Shown here piece after piece: positions 1-12,300 of a stretch of DNA of 64,000 nucleotides. Both the position numbers and the translations under genes were made by a program. The notes under the pieces were generated by a model that saw only the letters and a list, made by a program, of their open reading frames with translations, searched no databases and had not been told where the DNA came from. This stretch comes from Gari tellinella (Eukaryota > Mollusca > Bivalvia > Cardiida > Psammobiidae). How positions within the stretch are numbered: the first letter of the stretch is position 1; each line of letters opens with the position of its first letter. The stretch covers positions 88,121,038-88,185,037 of the forward strand of contig OV277856.1 of the NCBI GenBank assembly GCA_922989275.2, read 5' to 3'.

Positions 1-438
1 GTAATTGGTTAAAAGTGTCTACAATAGTGTGAAGTATTTGGACGTCAACAATAATAGATGGCTGATTCAAGCTGAATAAACAAATACAGAAAGTTGCTTG
101 AATCAGAATAAAAATGATACAGAAAGTTCTTTAACAGAGTTTACAGTATTGTTATTTTATTCTGTATTGAATTGCCATCTATCTAAACCTTTTCCTCCAT
201 AGTAAATCTGTGTTTAAGACAGGTGACTGCTTAAAGCATGATGAAAGTAAAGCAGAAAGGTCCTGTAGGGGCATTCTGCTTTACTTTGAACTTGTTAAAG
301 CTGCCACCTGTATTCATCATAAGCAATGAATTTTGTTTGCGGTTGTTGTGTTGAGTAGTAAATAGAGAGACACTAAAGTGCTTCTGTGGAGGAATGGATT
401 AAAACCTGACAATGGGTATTATCTTGATGTCAGATTAA
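1..438. repeat. Non-coding; hairpin repeat (family E)
   Basis: No gene is visible. From about 200 to 320 there is a palindromic short repeat whose arms read roughly 'aggtgactgcttaaagca' and 'cctgctttac..ctgccacctg' around a centre of the 'gtcctgtaggggcattct' type. Related hairpins recur near 28810-28910, 31285-31360 and 46258-46335. The rest is unique AT-rich sequence. Confidence 0.5.
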
Positions 439-681
439 CCCTTTGCCCCATAGAAGCACATTTTAGCGCATTTAATTATTCCTAAACTAAAGAAAATAGT
501 TCCAATTTTAATAGTCATGAATGTGTACCATGAGAAATATTTCCTATATCCTAGAGGATGGTAACTTAAAGCAGGCTGAAAGTAAAGCAGAATGCACCTA
601 AAGGTGCATTCTGCTTTACTTTCAACCTGCTTTAAGTGGCCACCTGTCTTGAAAACTAGAAACAGGCTATGGAGTAAAGGG
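439..681. mobile_element. Family A TTAA MITE (copy 1)
   Basis: This is a ~243-bp element with imperfect terminal inverted repeats (CCCTTTGCCCCATAG at the left, ..TATGGAGTAAAGGG at the right). It is bordered by TTAA at 435-438 and TTAC at 682-685. The middle is a long palindrome ('aaagcaggctgaaagtaaag' and its complement), which would fold into a hairpin. It has no coding capacity. A TTAA target plus CCC..GGG ends is the pattern of piggyBac-type elements. The family assignment is inferred, as no transposase copy is in the window. Confidence 0.8.
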
Positions 682-729
682 TTACTACAAATTTGATTGT
701 ATGTTTCATTATGACAGTCTTGATATAGA

Positions 730-927
730 GTACAACTGAACTTCGATATCTCCAGCTCAGTTAGGTCAAACATACCCGTATTTCAAAGTTAAAACGTGGC
801 TTAGCCACATTTTAACTTTGAAATACAGGTATGTTTGACTTAAATGAGCATGAAATAATGCAATTCGCGTGTCAACAAATCAGATAGTTCCAATTAAGCG
901 AGTTCGAGATATCGAAGTTCGACTGTA
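730..927. repeat. Palindromic element, family G
   Basis: Outer arms 'gaacttcgatatctc' (about 736-750) and 'gagatatcgaagttc' (about 906-920) are inverted. A tight inner palindrome around 775-830 (tatttcaaagttaaaacgtg / cacattttaactttgaaata) lies between them. Related copies lie at about 26555-27005 (interrupted by a family A MITE) and 52365-52590. It is non-coding and consistent with a MITE. Confidence 0.65.
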
Positions 928-1690
928 CCTGTAGTTTTGTACTATTGTTTTTTGTTAATGTCTGAATGGTAATAAGAATATACTCTTAAGCTTGTTTGTT
1001 AGCAAACTCATGTAAATAAACATTATACAGATTTTACAAGTGTGTTGTCATTGTTTCCTCATACAATTTAATGGTGTGTTCATCTGTCAGTCTGTCTGTT
1101 TAAATACTGTAAGTATTATCCAAATCTAATAAAACTTTGTATGTGGGTAGAAGCTCTAGGTACAGTTTAATAACAATGTAGTTCCTGACGGTGGCATTGG
1201 ACTTACAGCTCTTTATCTCTTAACAGTTTTATGCTCTTTCATGACTTAGTCAGGGGCACACTATTTTTGCCCTGTCCGTTTGTCTCTTCACAAGTTTAAC
1301 TTTGGCCATAAATTGTGATATGCTTCACATTTGGAATTATACTTAACTTATGAAGCTCTTGAGCTCAGTGCAACCTGCGTCATGTCCAACAAAGGTCAAG
1401 GTCATTTAGGGGTCAAACTGGCTGAATTTAACCTTGACCATAACTTTCAAAATACAGGAGAGACTTTACTTTTGGCATTTGTACTCAACTCAAGAAGCTC
1501 TTGAGCTCTGTACAAGTGGGCCTGACAAGTCAATGTCATTTAGAGGTCATGGTTACATCAAGGGGAATAGTGTTTCTCAAACTCTGTGTACTCAACGCAA
1601 GAAGCTCTTGAGCTCTGCACAAGTTTGGTCATGTCTGACAAAAGTCAAGGTTATTTAGAGGTCATAATCACATCAAGGGGCATAGCGTTT
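928..1690. repeat. Unique DNA, then degenerate tandem repeat
   Basis: Positions 928-1244 show nothing recognisable. From about 1255 to 1690 a unit of roughly 130-140 bp is repeated about three times ('gaagctcttgagctc' at 1350-1365, 1491-1507 and 1600-1615, each followed by 'tcaaggtcatttagaggtca'-like sequence). This resembles the core repeats of the Helentron-like elements elsewhere in the window, but the termini are not visible. Short open frames here are by-products. Confidence 0.5.
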
Positions 1691-1695
1691 CTTAA

Positions 1696-1939
1696 CCCAT
1701 TACCCCATAGCCTGTTTCTAGTATTGAAGAAAGGTGGCCACTTAAAGCAGGTTAAAAGTAAAGCAGAATGTGCCTTAAGGCACATTCTGCTTTACTTTCA
1801 ACCTGCTTTAAGCTACCATCTTCTAGAAAATAGAAATTATTTCTTATGATATATATTCATAACTGTATAAATTAGAACTATTTTCTTCAGTAGAGGAATA
1901 TGTTAAAGTCGTAAAAAGTCGTATTTATGGGGTAATGGG
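1696..1939. mobile_element. Family A TTAA MITE (copy 2, intact)
   Basis: This is one of the best-preserved copies. It has TTAA on both sides (1692-1695 and 1940-1943), ends CCCATTACCCCATAG / TATGGGGTAATGGG, and a central palindrome whose midpoint reads gtgccttaaggcac. Note that the midpoint itself contains TTAA, the element's own target site. Confidence 0.88.
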
Positions 1940-1943
1940 TTAA

Positions 1944-2651
1944 ACACATCCTGTTCAAAATTAGCTTTGTTGGCTTTTGATCTCAAGCATATGCTAATTT
2001 CTAATAACATGTTAACTTGCATACATGCAGAATGTCTAGATACATTTTGATCAATAGACAGTCCTGGTAACAAACTGTTATACCATGTACATTCTGCCAA
2101 AATGTCATCCACAATCCTTAGTTAATTTTTAGATCACCTGGCATGAAGTGATTTGATTTCCTGTGTCCGTAGTTATCTGCTATTTTTATCAATAATTCCT
2201 AGATCCAGATGAATTGTTGAACAACAGTTATCACACATTTGCCTATAGTGTGCTGAATGTTAAACTAAAACTAAACACTTTTAACAAGCTTTTATTTCAG
2301 AATAAATGCATTGGACAAGGGTACAAGATGAGATAAGTAGGGGGGAAAACAACAGACCAGAATAGTCCTTTAACATTCAGTTGAGCATGTTTATTTTAAA
2401 AAAAGCAACAAATATTTTAAAAAACTTTAAAACATAGTATAAATCTTTGGTATAAATATTGACAATATAATCACATACAAATGTGATAAGTATACAAAAT
2501 AATAATTGGTTAAATTATTGATGATACATGTATTAATACATGAGGAATGCATACATGGAATGTTTTTTTTTACCCAAAGCTTATTTCAATTTCTTTACAC
2601 ACCTATAGTTTTCATCAATGGAAGACAGTTTGATTTTACTAACATGTTTAA
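1944..2651. other. No gene seen
   Basis: AT-rich unique sequence with no splice-bounded open frame and no recognisable repeat structure beyond scattered A/T runs. Confidence 0.4.
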
Positions 2652-2903
2652 CCCATTACTCCATAAATATGCCTTTTTACAAATCTGAATTTTTTCATCC
2701 ACTGTAGAAAATAGTTCCATTTTATAGTCATGAATATTCACCATAATGGCCATCAGAAATATTTTCTATATCTTAGCAGATGGTAACTTAAAACAGGCCG
2801 AAAGTATAGCAGAATGTGCCATAAGGCAAATTCTGCTTTACTCTCATTCTACTTTAAGAGGTCGCCTTTCATCTAAACTAGAAACAGGCTATTTGGAAAA
2901 GGG
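2652..2903. mobile_element. Family A TTAA MITE (copy 3)
   Basis: TTAA flanks at 2648-2651 and 2904-2907, CCCATTACTCCATA..GGAAAAGGG ends and a mutated central palindrome. Its hairpin arms carry several mismatches, so it is older than the copy at 1696. Confidence 0.8.
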
Positions 2904-2907
2904 TTAA

Positions 2908-3709
2908 AGCAATTTTCAAAATAAATGTTGTCTCTATATTAGGCAGTTGACTATCTATATCACCCACTGTGTGTTTGTTGAATGGCTGATATGCATGCAG
3001 CCTACACATACAGCAAACTAATCAATCTTTAACTAGCTCCAAGGTTACAAAGCATTTGAGATGAGTCTTAGCTTGTTCTCTGCATGCATACACTTGATTG
3101 GTCAGATTTGAGCTTATATTGGTCAGATTTGAGCATAAGCTCAAATCTGACCAATCAAATGCTTGTGATTGATCTCAGACTCAGCTAGAAGGCTTGATAA
3201 TCTTGGACCCAGAGCTCATTTACTGATTGACCTCTGAAACTTCAATTGGACAGCGCCAGTGTTCAATTGAGTCTAGGATTGTATAATATACAACATATTT
3301 CAAAATATCTTATAGTGCAAACCATGATCAAATGCCACCTATAGATATAGGATATATTTGGTATGAGTCTGAACTACAGAGAACATGTATACTCTTCACA
3401 GGTACACTGTTAATGAATGTCATTTATATGTGTCACTGGGATCAATGGATTAAATTTGTATCATCTGCCTTTTTTAATTCTGAAAATTACCACCTTCTAT
3501 GTAATTTCAACAGTTTAGATCTTAATCAAATGCTAAATTATTTAGCAGCTGATTTTGGATCAAAACTGGATCAAAAATTATAACTAGAAAACTCACTTTC
3601 TGCATTCAAAGAGAAGCATAGAACTCTATAAGTCTCTATAAAATAAGTCTCTAACCCTTTGGTTTGGGTTTGGGCTTCAATCAAGACCTATGACTTCATA
3701 AAGATAGGT
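2908..3709. repeat. Unique DNA with a local inverted repeat
   Basis: At about 3096-3162 there is an inverted repeat: 'gattggtcagatttgagc' occurs twice in direct orientation and is followed by its complement 'gctcaaatctgaccaatc'. The remainder shows no gene. Confidence 0.5.
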
Positions 3710-4046
3710 ATTGTTCGACAATATTGACCTGACGTTGACCTTTATGCATGAATAGATTTAAGAGTGATGACACAGTATAAATCAATAATCGATAGCGTGC
3801 CGTACACTGTCGGGAATGTTCGATAAGTTACGTAAATCGTGTTACATTTTTGATCTTATGTGGAGCAAAACTCCCACAGTTCAGCAATAAAATACGATTT
3901 CCGTTTATGCTAGTATAATCGTAGCTACTAAAAAGAATCCTGTTGGGTTTAGATTTGGTTTTAAATCACAACAGATCTTCGATACCCTCAACTGCGATTA
4001 ACGCCGGTTGACCATATATACCTAATTGACAACCACTTTACGTATC

Positions 4047-4122
4047 GCATCTGCCATAGGTGAGTCGTTAGAGCGAATGCTTTGTAATGGCGAGGTCGCG
4101 GGTTCGAATCCCGTATGAGGTA
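4047..4122 (+). tRNA. tRNA-like sequence (degenerate, inside TIR element)
   Basis: A perfect box B (GGTTCGAATCC at 4101-4111) sits in a plausible T arm, with a box A/D-arm-like stretch 'taggtgagtcgttagagc' upstream. A run of T follows (about 4129-4134), as after Pol III genes. The acceptor stem does not pair convincingly. It is therefore a tRNA-derived or SINE-type sequence rather than a working tRNA gene. Confidence 0.5.
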
Positions 4123-4435
4123 AATATATTTTTTATTTTCATATTTTATAAGTTATAAATTTTATTTTACACATAAAACGCACGGATGACATGTTCTTCT
4201 CATTGCCATGTGTCATTCTATGCCACATCATACGTTTTCTCACACACAGCCTAGGCTAACCAGCAACATGTCAAATAGGAAGCCTACTGTATTTTATCAT
4301 CTAAGGTTAAAGAAATACTCTTTAATGATTCAGAGACGTTTGCAAAAATAAAGAAAAATAAGAAAGAAAGCGAGAAAAAAGAAAATTATAGAAAGGAAAG
4401 AAAAATCAGAAGCAGTATATGTGGGGAAAAAATGA

Positions 4436-4522
4436 TGATGCACGCGGGTCTCGAACCACTGGCCTTTTACACGAAAAGATAATGTATAGTCGCCTTCCTT
4501 ACCACTTGAGCTAATAGCGTAT
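4436..4522 (-). tRNA. tRNA-like sequence (degenerate, inside TIR element)
   Basis: Read on the minus strand, it has a box A-like 'ttagctcaagtggtaagg' and a box B-like GGTTCGAGACC (plus positions 4447-4457), followed by a T-run (plus 4426-4431, written as aaaaaa). The spacing between the boxes is longer than usual, which would fit a variable arm or an intron. It points toward the tRNA-like sequence at 4047, making a convergent pair. Confidence 0.5.
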
Positions 4523-4692
4523 CGATACGTTTGATAACCGGTCAATGCTATTTGTCTTTGTTTACCGGTTTCGGTACCATGTGCGTTCTCGTATAAATTG
4601 AACGAAGTGTCCCGAAGATATATTTAGAAATGAAACGAAGTGTGAAATTATGCTAATAGAGGTCGCCAACGTCAGGTCAATATTGTCGAACA

Positions 4693-6030
4693 ATAACTGT
4701 ATAACTGATTATTGCAGGATATTATTAGATCAGAAAGCTCCTATACGAAGCTTTCTGATAAACTTTTGTCCTATGTTAAGCTGCCACCTGCACTTAAACA
4801 TATTTCAATCTTTTTGATTGGTAGCTTATCACAAGTTTGACTGTATACAAAAATCATAACTATGACTAGAATAATAAAAAAGAAAAAAATATACATGTAG
4901 CTATAAATCAGAATTACATGTTGACTAGAGCAGTTTACCAAATGAATATTCATATAATATATATTGCGCTAATCATAAAAAAGATGAACAATTCCAACTT
5001 GAAATTATTCAGGAACAGTTTAGAATGATATCAAATTTCATTACTAAAATATGATTGGCAAGATATCACTAATATATTACCAGCATCTCTTTCCTGGTTT
5101 TGAATTTACCCAAACCTTCTTAACCTTCATCATGCTTAGCACGACTTGACTAGTATTTGCAAACAGCTTGGATCCAGATCAGACACTGCGTTCTGTCTCA
5201 ATTGCTACTGCTGTACTTCCAATGGAATTAAGTTGTAACAAACTGATCCGGGCATACCAACAAGTATTCTTTTAAAAAAAGAATAGAACCAAAGGAATGG
5301 GTAACAGATTATTCTTGAATCTCAAGCCTAGGGATGTCTTGGTGAATTCAATACCAAATGGCCAAGTAATCTAAGAGTCTAAATGTAAATATTTAGTGAA
5401 ATGATAAGACATTGAAAACCTATCAGTCAAAATTGCTTTGTTAATTGGCCTAATTAAATAGTAAAAAATTGCATAAATAATATAGAATCTGTCATCAGTC
5501 TAGCTATATGTGCAGTAAAACCGGTGTACAGCAGTCACATAATAAGAAATATCGCTGAAAGCAGATTAACTACTGCTCCTACAGGAGCTTTTTCCATTTC
5601 TATTGTCCTGTATGTTACTACAACGTTCATGTTCTTATGGGTGGCCATTGTACACAGGTATTGCTGCATATACACATATACTATATGACCATCCATTCAA
5701 TATAACAATTATCACATGGAAGACAGTTACAATCACAGAATGGAAGGATGCTTTGAAATACTGGTAAAGCAGTTATCCTGCTGCAACATCATCTGCTTTG
5801 CAAATTTTTTAAAGTCTATTTATGTATATTTCTAAAATGAAGAAACTTAAAGACAGGCGGCAAACAGTTTTTATCCTGATCAGACACTGAATTTTGCAGT
5901 GTCTGATCTGGATCCAAACTGTTTGCAAATACTGGTCAAGTTGCGACCAGCAAGGTTAGTATATTATATGAAATACATATTCAAGCATTTGGTCACCTAG
6001 ACAACAGAGGACACCCAATAATGTAATATC
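4693..6030. repeat. Intergenic DNA with family D hairpins
   Basis: No gene is visible. At 5872-5945 there is a hairpin of the 'aaacagtttggatccagatc' family (called D here): the arms are inverted around 'cactgaattttgcagtg'. A half copy lies near 5157-5190. Family D hairpins recur at 12915-12985, 25610-25690, 33770-33840, 45425-45505 and 52085-52160. Confidence 0.5.
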
Positions 6031-6096
6031 TTAGAACCATCCAGTGCCAAGGTCAAACAGCAGACGACTCAAAAATCCACCAATCAGAGAGGAGAA
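6031..6096 (-). CDS. Probable terminal exon of fucosyltransferase
   Basis: On the minus strand an acceptor 'gtctttcag' (plus 6097-6105) is followed in phase 0 by 21 codons and TAA. The peptide (FSSLIGGFLSRLLFDLGTGW, then F) would follow DICYRSS from the main exon. Acceptor strength and matching phase support it; there is no homology support for so short a hydrophobic tail. The alternative is a different last exon further left, or readthrough of the donor. Confidence 0.5.
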   Translation of the reverse strand, partial: FSSLIGGFLSRLLFDLGTGWF

Positions 6097-8815
6097 CTGA
6101 AAGACAAAATGAGAAAATTAGTTAAATACCAGAGCTTTCTTTATTTTGTGTAACTAATGGTATCATACCATAGGAAACATACACAATATTTTTATGGACA
6201 GATGCTTAACCCTTAAACTGCTAGTAGTACATATTGACTCTTTCTGAAAACAGTTTATCATGTGACCCTGATCAGACAGCTCCTTTACTGTTTTCTGACA
6301 TAAGTCTGCACTATTTCTGAGATAAATTTTTCACTCATTATAATTTATGAACTGTTTCATGGCTATTTTCATTAGCTACTGTAACCTGATAGTTCAGATG
6401 ATAGGTGTTCATTTTACAAAGTAGACTGAGTTTAATATATAAATATTCAGAAGGAGAAACAATAGTACATCAGGGCTCCAGATAAGAGGTAGTTTTTTCA
6501 ACAAATCCAACATTTTCTCACTCTTTTTAGCACCAAATCCTATGGTGTTACTACTCATTAGAATCGTCTCGAAGAGACGATTCTAATGAGTAGTGACACC
6601 ATAGGGTTTAATTCAGAAATAAAGATTTTAGTTTTTGAAAAACTACCCTTATCTGGTGCTCTGGTACATGTATAAATTTTGATACGACACCAGTAATACG
6701 TGTACCTTAAACCCATGATAATAAACCACCTAAAACATTATTGTTTTACATGTTAAGGGCAAGTTTAATGAAAAGTAGTACGGCAAAAGATGCTCCTTAA
6801 ACTGCTACCTGCCTTAAACACACAAAAACAAAGCCTCTATTTGTGTTTTTATCATCAGAGTTATTATTGTATGCTGTTATGTACGTCAAGGGAGGTAACA
6901 TTGTGGATTTTCTGGTATCAAAAGTTTTAAACCTTTCCTCCATAGCTTGTTTTCAGTATATGGATGCTTATAGCAAGATAAAGGTCAAGTAGAACGCTAT
7001 TGCTTTACTTTCAGCCTGCTTTAAACTACCAGTTAAATCCATTGGAAGTCGTATAAAACATATATACATGTAACTTAAAATCTCTAAGTCTTTAATAAAT
7101 CAATATATGTTGTTACTGCTTATTAGAATTGTCCCTAAGAGTGTCTTGCTTGTAAACAGAACTAATCACAATTATTTTATATATCTATCACAGATACAAT
7201 CAAAGCGCCATAAAACGGAATATCACATATGTTTAAATCCTTATGTCTAAATCCAATCCTATGTTACCACTCATTTGGGTTTGTTTAATCCATTACTCCA
7301 TAGATACACTTTTTTTTAGCTTTTTATTTATTCCTCTACTGAAGAAAAAAGTGCCAATTTATAGTCATGAATATGTATCATGGGAAATATTGCCTATATT
7401 CTTGCAGATGGTAATTTAAAGCAGGCTTAAAAGGTAAAGCAGAATGTGCTGTAAGGCACATTCTGCTTTACCTTTCAACCTGCTTTAAGTGGTCACCAAT
7501 CTTCAATATTAGAAACAGGCTACTGGGGTAAAGGGTTAAGACATAAAGGAGAAATATTGTAATCCCTGTTATGTAGAACCACGCTACTTACTGAGCTTCT
7601 GTAACAAATGTCATCATTGAGCCATGCATCCATGTTGCTATAACTCTGAGGTGTCTTGTTTGCATGTAGCGCCATACACACTTTACAATGTGGAGAAACC
7701 AGGTCAGCCTTGTATGTAGCTGTCCAATCAAAGAAACTGTTGTACAAAGTCTGATTCTCTCCAATCTTCATCATATACATAGCTAAATCTTTAATGCTGG
7801 GAAAATCAAACACATTTATGTATGATCCTGGAGGTAGAAGCTCTGTGTTGTACTTTGGTGCGGCAATCACCGGTATCTGTCTACGACTGAGAGCGTTCCA
7901 AAACTTTTCTGATATATAGTCTCTACAGAAGCTATTCTCGAACGCTAAATAAAATTTGTATTTTGTAAGATATCTGTTTACACAGCCACCTTTTCGACAT
8001 AAAACATTCCCGGAGCAACGGCCAAATTCATCAACAGGTATATACTTCTTCAGTTCATGCAATATCCTATAGCGCTTAGCTGGATCCTTACAGTTACTGA
8101 CAAGGATACTTGCAAATGTTGTTTTCTCTGAAAAATAATCTCTCTTTGAATACCTTTCCTGAGATGGAACATCTAAGTTAATACTGTATGGTGCAAATAT
8201 TGTGGATTCTCTCCTGAAATAGACTGTCCAGTTCATAGGATATGGGATGGTTCCCCACAACATATATATCAACGGTTCCATGCTGAATAGCACCCATACT
8301 TGATCTAGTCTCCTCTTTGCTGGCATTTCTATATATCTCTGGTAGACTGTTCCAAGTAAGCCTCTGTAGAGCCACAGGTCAGTAGCATGAAAGTAAACAG
8401 CATCACTGCTGTCCAGATCTTCCCTGTCAGTTGTTACAACACATTTTGCCAGACACTGATCCATTGTTTTCTGCTGTACCCATCCCTCTGTCCAGCTACC
8501 AAAGAATGGGGTCCATACCAAAATCTTTTTAACAGTTGTATTTTTCCATAAAATATGTTTAAAGTAAGAGACAAATCTACTGTTACTATGGTTACCTATC
8601 TCTTTAGGTCTTGATGGCATATATTGTATTGTTTGATAATAAAGTCTATTGATTGAAAGAATGCCAATTACTAAAACAGCCAGAACTTTACACTTATTTT
8701 GCTTGATTTTTTGTGGAAATTTAACTCGTCTTATAGTATGCATAGTTAACAGAAGTATATTTTGCTTAAAAATTGAGACACCCAAGACTTTTGGACAGTG
8801 AATTAATTTGTCCAA
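6031..8815 (-). CDS. GT10 alpha-1,3-type fucosyltransferase gene
   Basis: The gene runs leftward. A main exon at 8815-7592 encodes 408 codons, and a donor GTAAGT follows immediately. The first phase-compatible terminal exon I can find is 6096-6031 (22 codons including the stop). The product is a type II Golgi membrane enzyme of glycosyltransferase family 10, which moves fucose from GDP-fucose onto N-acetylglucosamine-containing glycans. The GT10 family call is firm; the exact linkage and acceptor cannot be read from sequence. The ~1.5-kb intron holds a family C hairpin MITE (about 6473-6662) and a family A MITE (7289-7535). If the donor were ignored, the open frame would run into the family A MITE before stopping at 7520. 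Confidence 0.85.
6473..6662. mobile_element. Family C hairpin MITE (in fucosyltransferase intron)
   Basis: Ends 'agggctccagataagagg' and '..cccttatctggtgctct' are inverted. The centre is a perfect hairpin (ctcattagaatcgtctcg / cgagacgattctaatgag region, 6555-6590). A second full copy is at 27913-28104, and a half copy broken at the hairpin starts at 50535. It is non-coding. Confidence 0.8.
7289..7535. mobile_element. Family A TTAA MITE (copy 4)
   Basis: Flanks TTAA (7285-7288) and TTAA (7536-7539), with a central palindrome whose midpoint is 'gctgtaaggc' rather than the usual gcCTTAAGgc. It lies in the fucosyltransferase intron next to the donor. Reading through the donor would add residues encoded by this element. 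Confidence 0.8.
7592..8815 (-). CDS. Fucosyltransferase main exon
   Basis: Residues 1-408 in one exon. A hydrophobic stretch at about residues 43-55 after a basic region fits a single signal anchor. The luminal part has the family's conserved block near residues 286-309 (YKFYLAFENSFCRDYISEKF), followed by PVIAAPKYNTELLPPGSYI. The upstream motif NWTVYFRRES is at about 195-204. Potential N-glycosylation sites are at about 92, 195, 354 and 386. Two start codons are possible: Met1, or Met25 (about 8741-8743), which would give a more typical short cytoplasmic tail. An upstream exon cannot be excluded. The frame ends at donor TCA|GTAAGT (7592/7591) after a DICYRSS sequence. Confidence 0.9.
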
Positions 8816-9371
8816 ATAACTATTTTTGATGATCCATTATTTTGGACAGATTACAAACCACACATCAAAAGGTGTATACTTTTCAAAATATATGGTACAG
8901 AGCTTTATGGCATAACTTGGTTCTATAGTGATACAATCATTCTAGGGCCAACGTCTCAAGGCCTCTCAGATTATAGGTGTGGTTAGTGGCAAGCATCTGT
9001 TTCTTAGCCTAAAAATTGCAACCCATCACTGGAATTATGCTTGTGTTCAATTCTTCTCTTTACTTTATCTGAAAAAGTGGAGAGATATTACAAGATTTCT
9101 CTCAAAAGATGTTTTTTAATACAAAAAAACAAACAAACAAAATCCAACCTTATTAAATCAACAACAACAAGCATGATGCTTGCTTATTTGAATCAAAATG
9201 CTTACAAATACAGCTAAGCTTCTGTTAAGCAGTCTAAAAGACAGGTGGAAGCTAAATGCGGAAAACAGAAGTGCAAACTTATCTTAGTACAAATAATACA
9301 GTGCTATCAATGAATGGTGTAAAGGATTATGATAAGTGAACACATCTAATGTAACATGATCATGAATAACA
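8816..9371. other. Upstream flank of fucosyltransferase, nothing recognised
   Basis: AT-rich sequence with an A-rich stretch (9124-9144). It would include the promoter or 5' UTR of the minus-strand gene, but no TATA box or other site can be assigned with support. Confidence 0.35.
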
Positions 9372-12300
9372 TTGACATATTCCCTGCAGATCAAGAGTAT
9401 TCATCGATCATGGACACTAATGACCTCATCAATTGGCAGAATGGATATTTACCATGGATATCCTGGACACAGTCAGAGATACTGTGGACATAGCCATAAG
9501 GCAGCATGGACAAAACCTGTGGATACAGTAAACATTGTCCATGGACAGAATAGACATCTACAATGGATACCCTGTACATCAGACATAAACAGTATGGATA
9601 TTGTATAAGGATATCCTGGACATTAGCCATGAACAGCATGGATATTGTATATCGATACCCTGAACATTGGTCATGGCTACCCTGGACATTGGTCATGGAC
9701 AGTGTCCATAGATAGCCTCGACATTGACAGCATGATCATTGTCCATGGAAGGCATAAACATTGTCCATGGATACTCAGGACATTGACCATGGATGACATG
9801 AACATTGTTCATGGATACCCTAGACATTGACAACATAAATAGTGTCCATGGATACTCTGGACATTGGCTAAGGATACCCTGGACAGTGCTCATTCGACAG
9901 CATGAACATTTTCTATAGATAATTTGATATTGACAGCATGAATATTGTCAAAGGATACCCTAGAAATTTGCCATTGGACAGCATCAACATTGTCCATAAT
10001 ATACTCTGTACATTTAGTAATTAGACAGCATGAACATTGTCCATGGATACCTTGGACATTGCCAGCATGATCATAGTCCTACCCTAGAAATTGGCCATTG
10101 GACAGCATGAACATTGTCAATGGATACCCTGTATATTGGAGATTGGACAGCATGGACATTGTACATGGAAACCACTGACATTGACAGCATGAACATTGTC
10201 CATGGATACTCTGCATATTGGTAATTGGACAGCATGAACATTTTCAAAGGATACCTTGGCCATTGTACAGCATGGTCATTGTCCATGGATACCATAGAAA
10301 TTTGCAAGAGGGCAGCAGGAACATTGTCCATGGATACCCAGTATATGTGTGATTGGACAACATGATCATTGTCCATGGATAGCCTAGAAATTGGCCATTG
10401 TACAGCATGAACATTGTCCATGGATACCCAGTATATTGGAGATTGGAGAGCATGAACATTGTCCATGGATACCTTGGACATTGACAGCATGGACATTGTC
10501 CATGGATACCCTAGAAATTTGCCATTGAACAGCATGAACATTATCCATGTATACCCTGTTTATTGGTGATTGGAGAGCATGAACATTGTCCAAGGATACC
10601 TTAGACATAGACAGCATGGACATTGTCAATTAATACCCTAGACCTTGGCCATTGGACAGCACGAACATTGTCCATGGATACCCTGTATATTGGGGAAGGA
10701 CAACATGAACATTGTGCATGGATACCTTGGTCATTGACAACATGGACATCTTCCATAGATACCTTAGAAATTGGCCATTGGAAGCATGAACAATGTCCAT
10801 AGATAATCTGTAAATTGATGGTTGGACAGCATGAACATTGTCCATGATAATGTTTATATTGGATGTTTGATAACATGAACATTGTCTAAGGATACCTTGG
10901 ATATTGACAGCATGGACATTGTCCATGGATACCCTAGAAATAAGCCATTGGACAGCATGGTCATTGTCCATGATACTCTGTATATTGGTGATTGGACAGC
11001 ATGAACATTGTCCAAGGATACCTTAGACATTGACAGCATGATCATTGATTGGCCATATATTCCATGTATATTTGGTGATTGGACAGCATAATCATTGTCC
11101 ATTGATACCCTAGAAATTTAACATTAACAGCCTGAACAATGTCCCTGGATAATCTGTATATTGGTGTTTGGACAGCATGAACATTGTCCATGGCTACTTT
11201 GGACATTGACAACATGGACATTGTCCATGGATACCCTAGACATTGGCCATTGTACAGCATGAACATTGTCCATGGATACCCTGTATATTGGTGATTGGAG
11301 AGCATGAACATTGTCCAAGGATACCTTAGACATAGACAGCATGGACATTGTCAATGAATACCCTAGACCTTGGCCATTGGACAGCACGAACATTGTCCAT
11401 GGATACCCTGTATATTGGGGAAGGACAACATGAACATTGTGCATGGATACCTTGGTCATTGACAACATGGACATCTTCCATAGATACCTTAGAAATTGGC
11501 CATTGGAAGCATGAACAATGTCCATAGATAATCTGTAAATTGATGGTTGGACAGCATGAACATTGTCCATGATAATGTTTATATTGGATTTTTGATAACA
11601 TGAACATTGTCTAAGGATACCTTGGATATTGACAGCATGGACATTGTCCATGGATACCCTAGAAATAAGCCATTGGACAGCATGGTCATTGTCCATGATA
11701 CTCTGTATATTGGTGATTGGACAGCATGAACATTGTCCAAGGATACCTTAGACATTGACAGCATGATCATTGATTGGCCATATATTCCATGTATATTTGG
11801 TGATTGGACAGCATAATCATTGTCCATTGATACCCTAGAAATTTAACATTAACAGCCTGAACAATGTCCCTGGATAATCTGTATATTGGTGTTTGGACAG
11901 CATGAACATTGTCCATGGCTACTTTGGACATTGACAACATGGACATTGTCCATGGATACCCTAGACATTGGCCATTGTACAGCATGAACATTGTCCATGG
12001 ATACCCTGTATATTGGTGATTGGAGAGCATGAACATTGTCCAAGGATACCTTAGACATAGACAGCATGGACATTGTCAATGAATACCCTAGACCTTGGCC
12101 ATCATGAACATAGTCCATGGATACCCTGTATATTTGGGAAGGACAGCATGAACATTGTCCATGGATACCTTGGACATTGACATCATGGACATATTCCATG
12201 GATACCTTAGAAATTGGCCTTTGAACAGCATGAACAATGTCCATGGATAATCTGTAAATTGGTGGTTGAATAGCATGAACATTGTCCAAGGATACCTTGG

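Larger units (their letters stand above)
3710..4692. mobile_element. TIR element carrying two tRNA-like sequences
   Basis: A ~27-bp terminal inverted repeat begins TATTGTTCGACAATATTGAC at 3710, and its complement ends at 4692. The tip of the TIR is itself palindromic (TATTGTTCGACAATA). The ~1-kb interior encodes no protein but holds a tRNA-like sequence on the plus strand (about 4047-4122) and another on the minus strand (about 4436-4522). No clear target duplication is seen; a TA duplication is possible. The TIR structure is seen directly; the class of the mobilising transposase is unknown. Confidence 0.75.
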
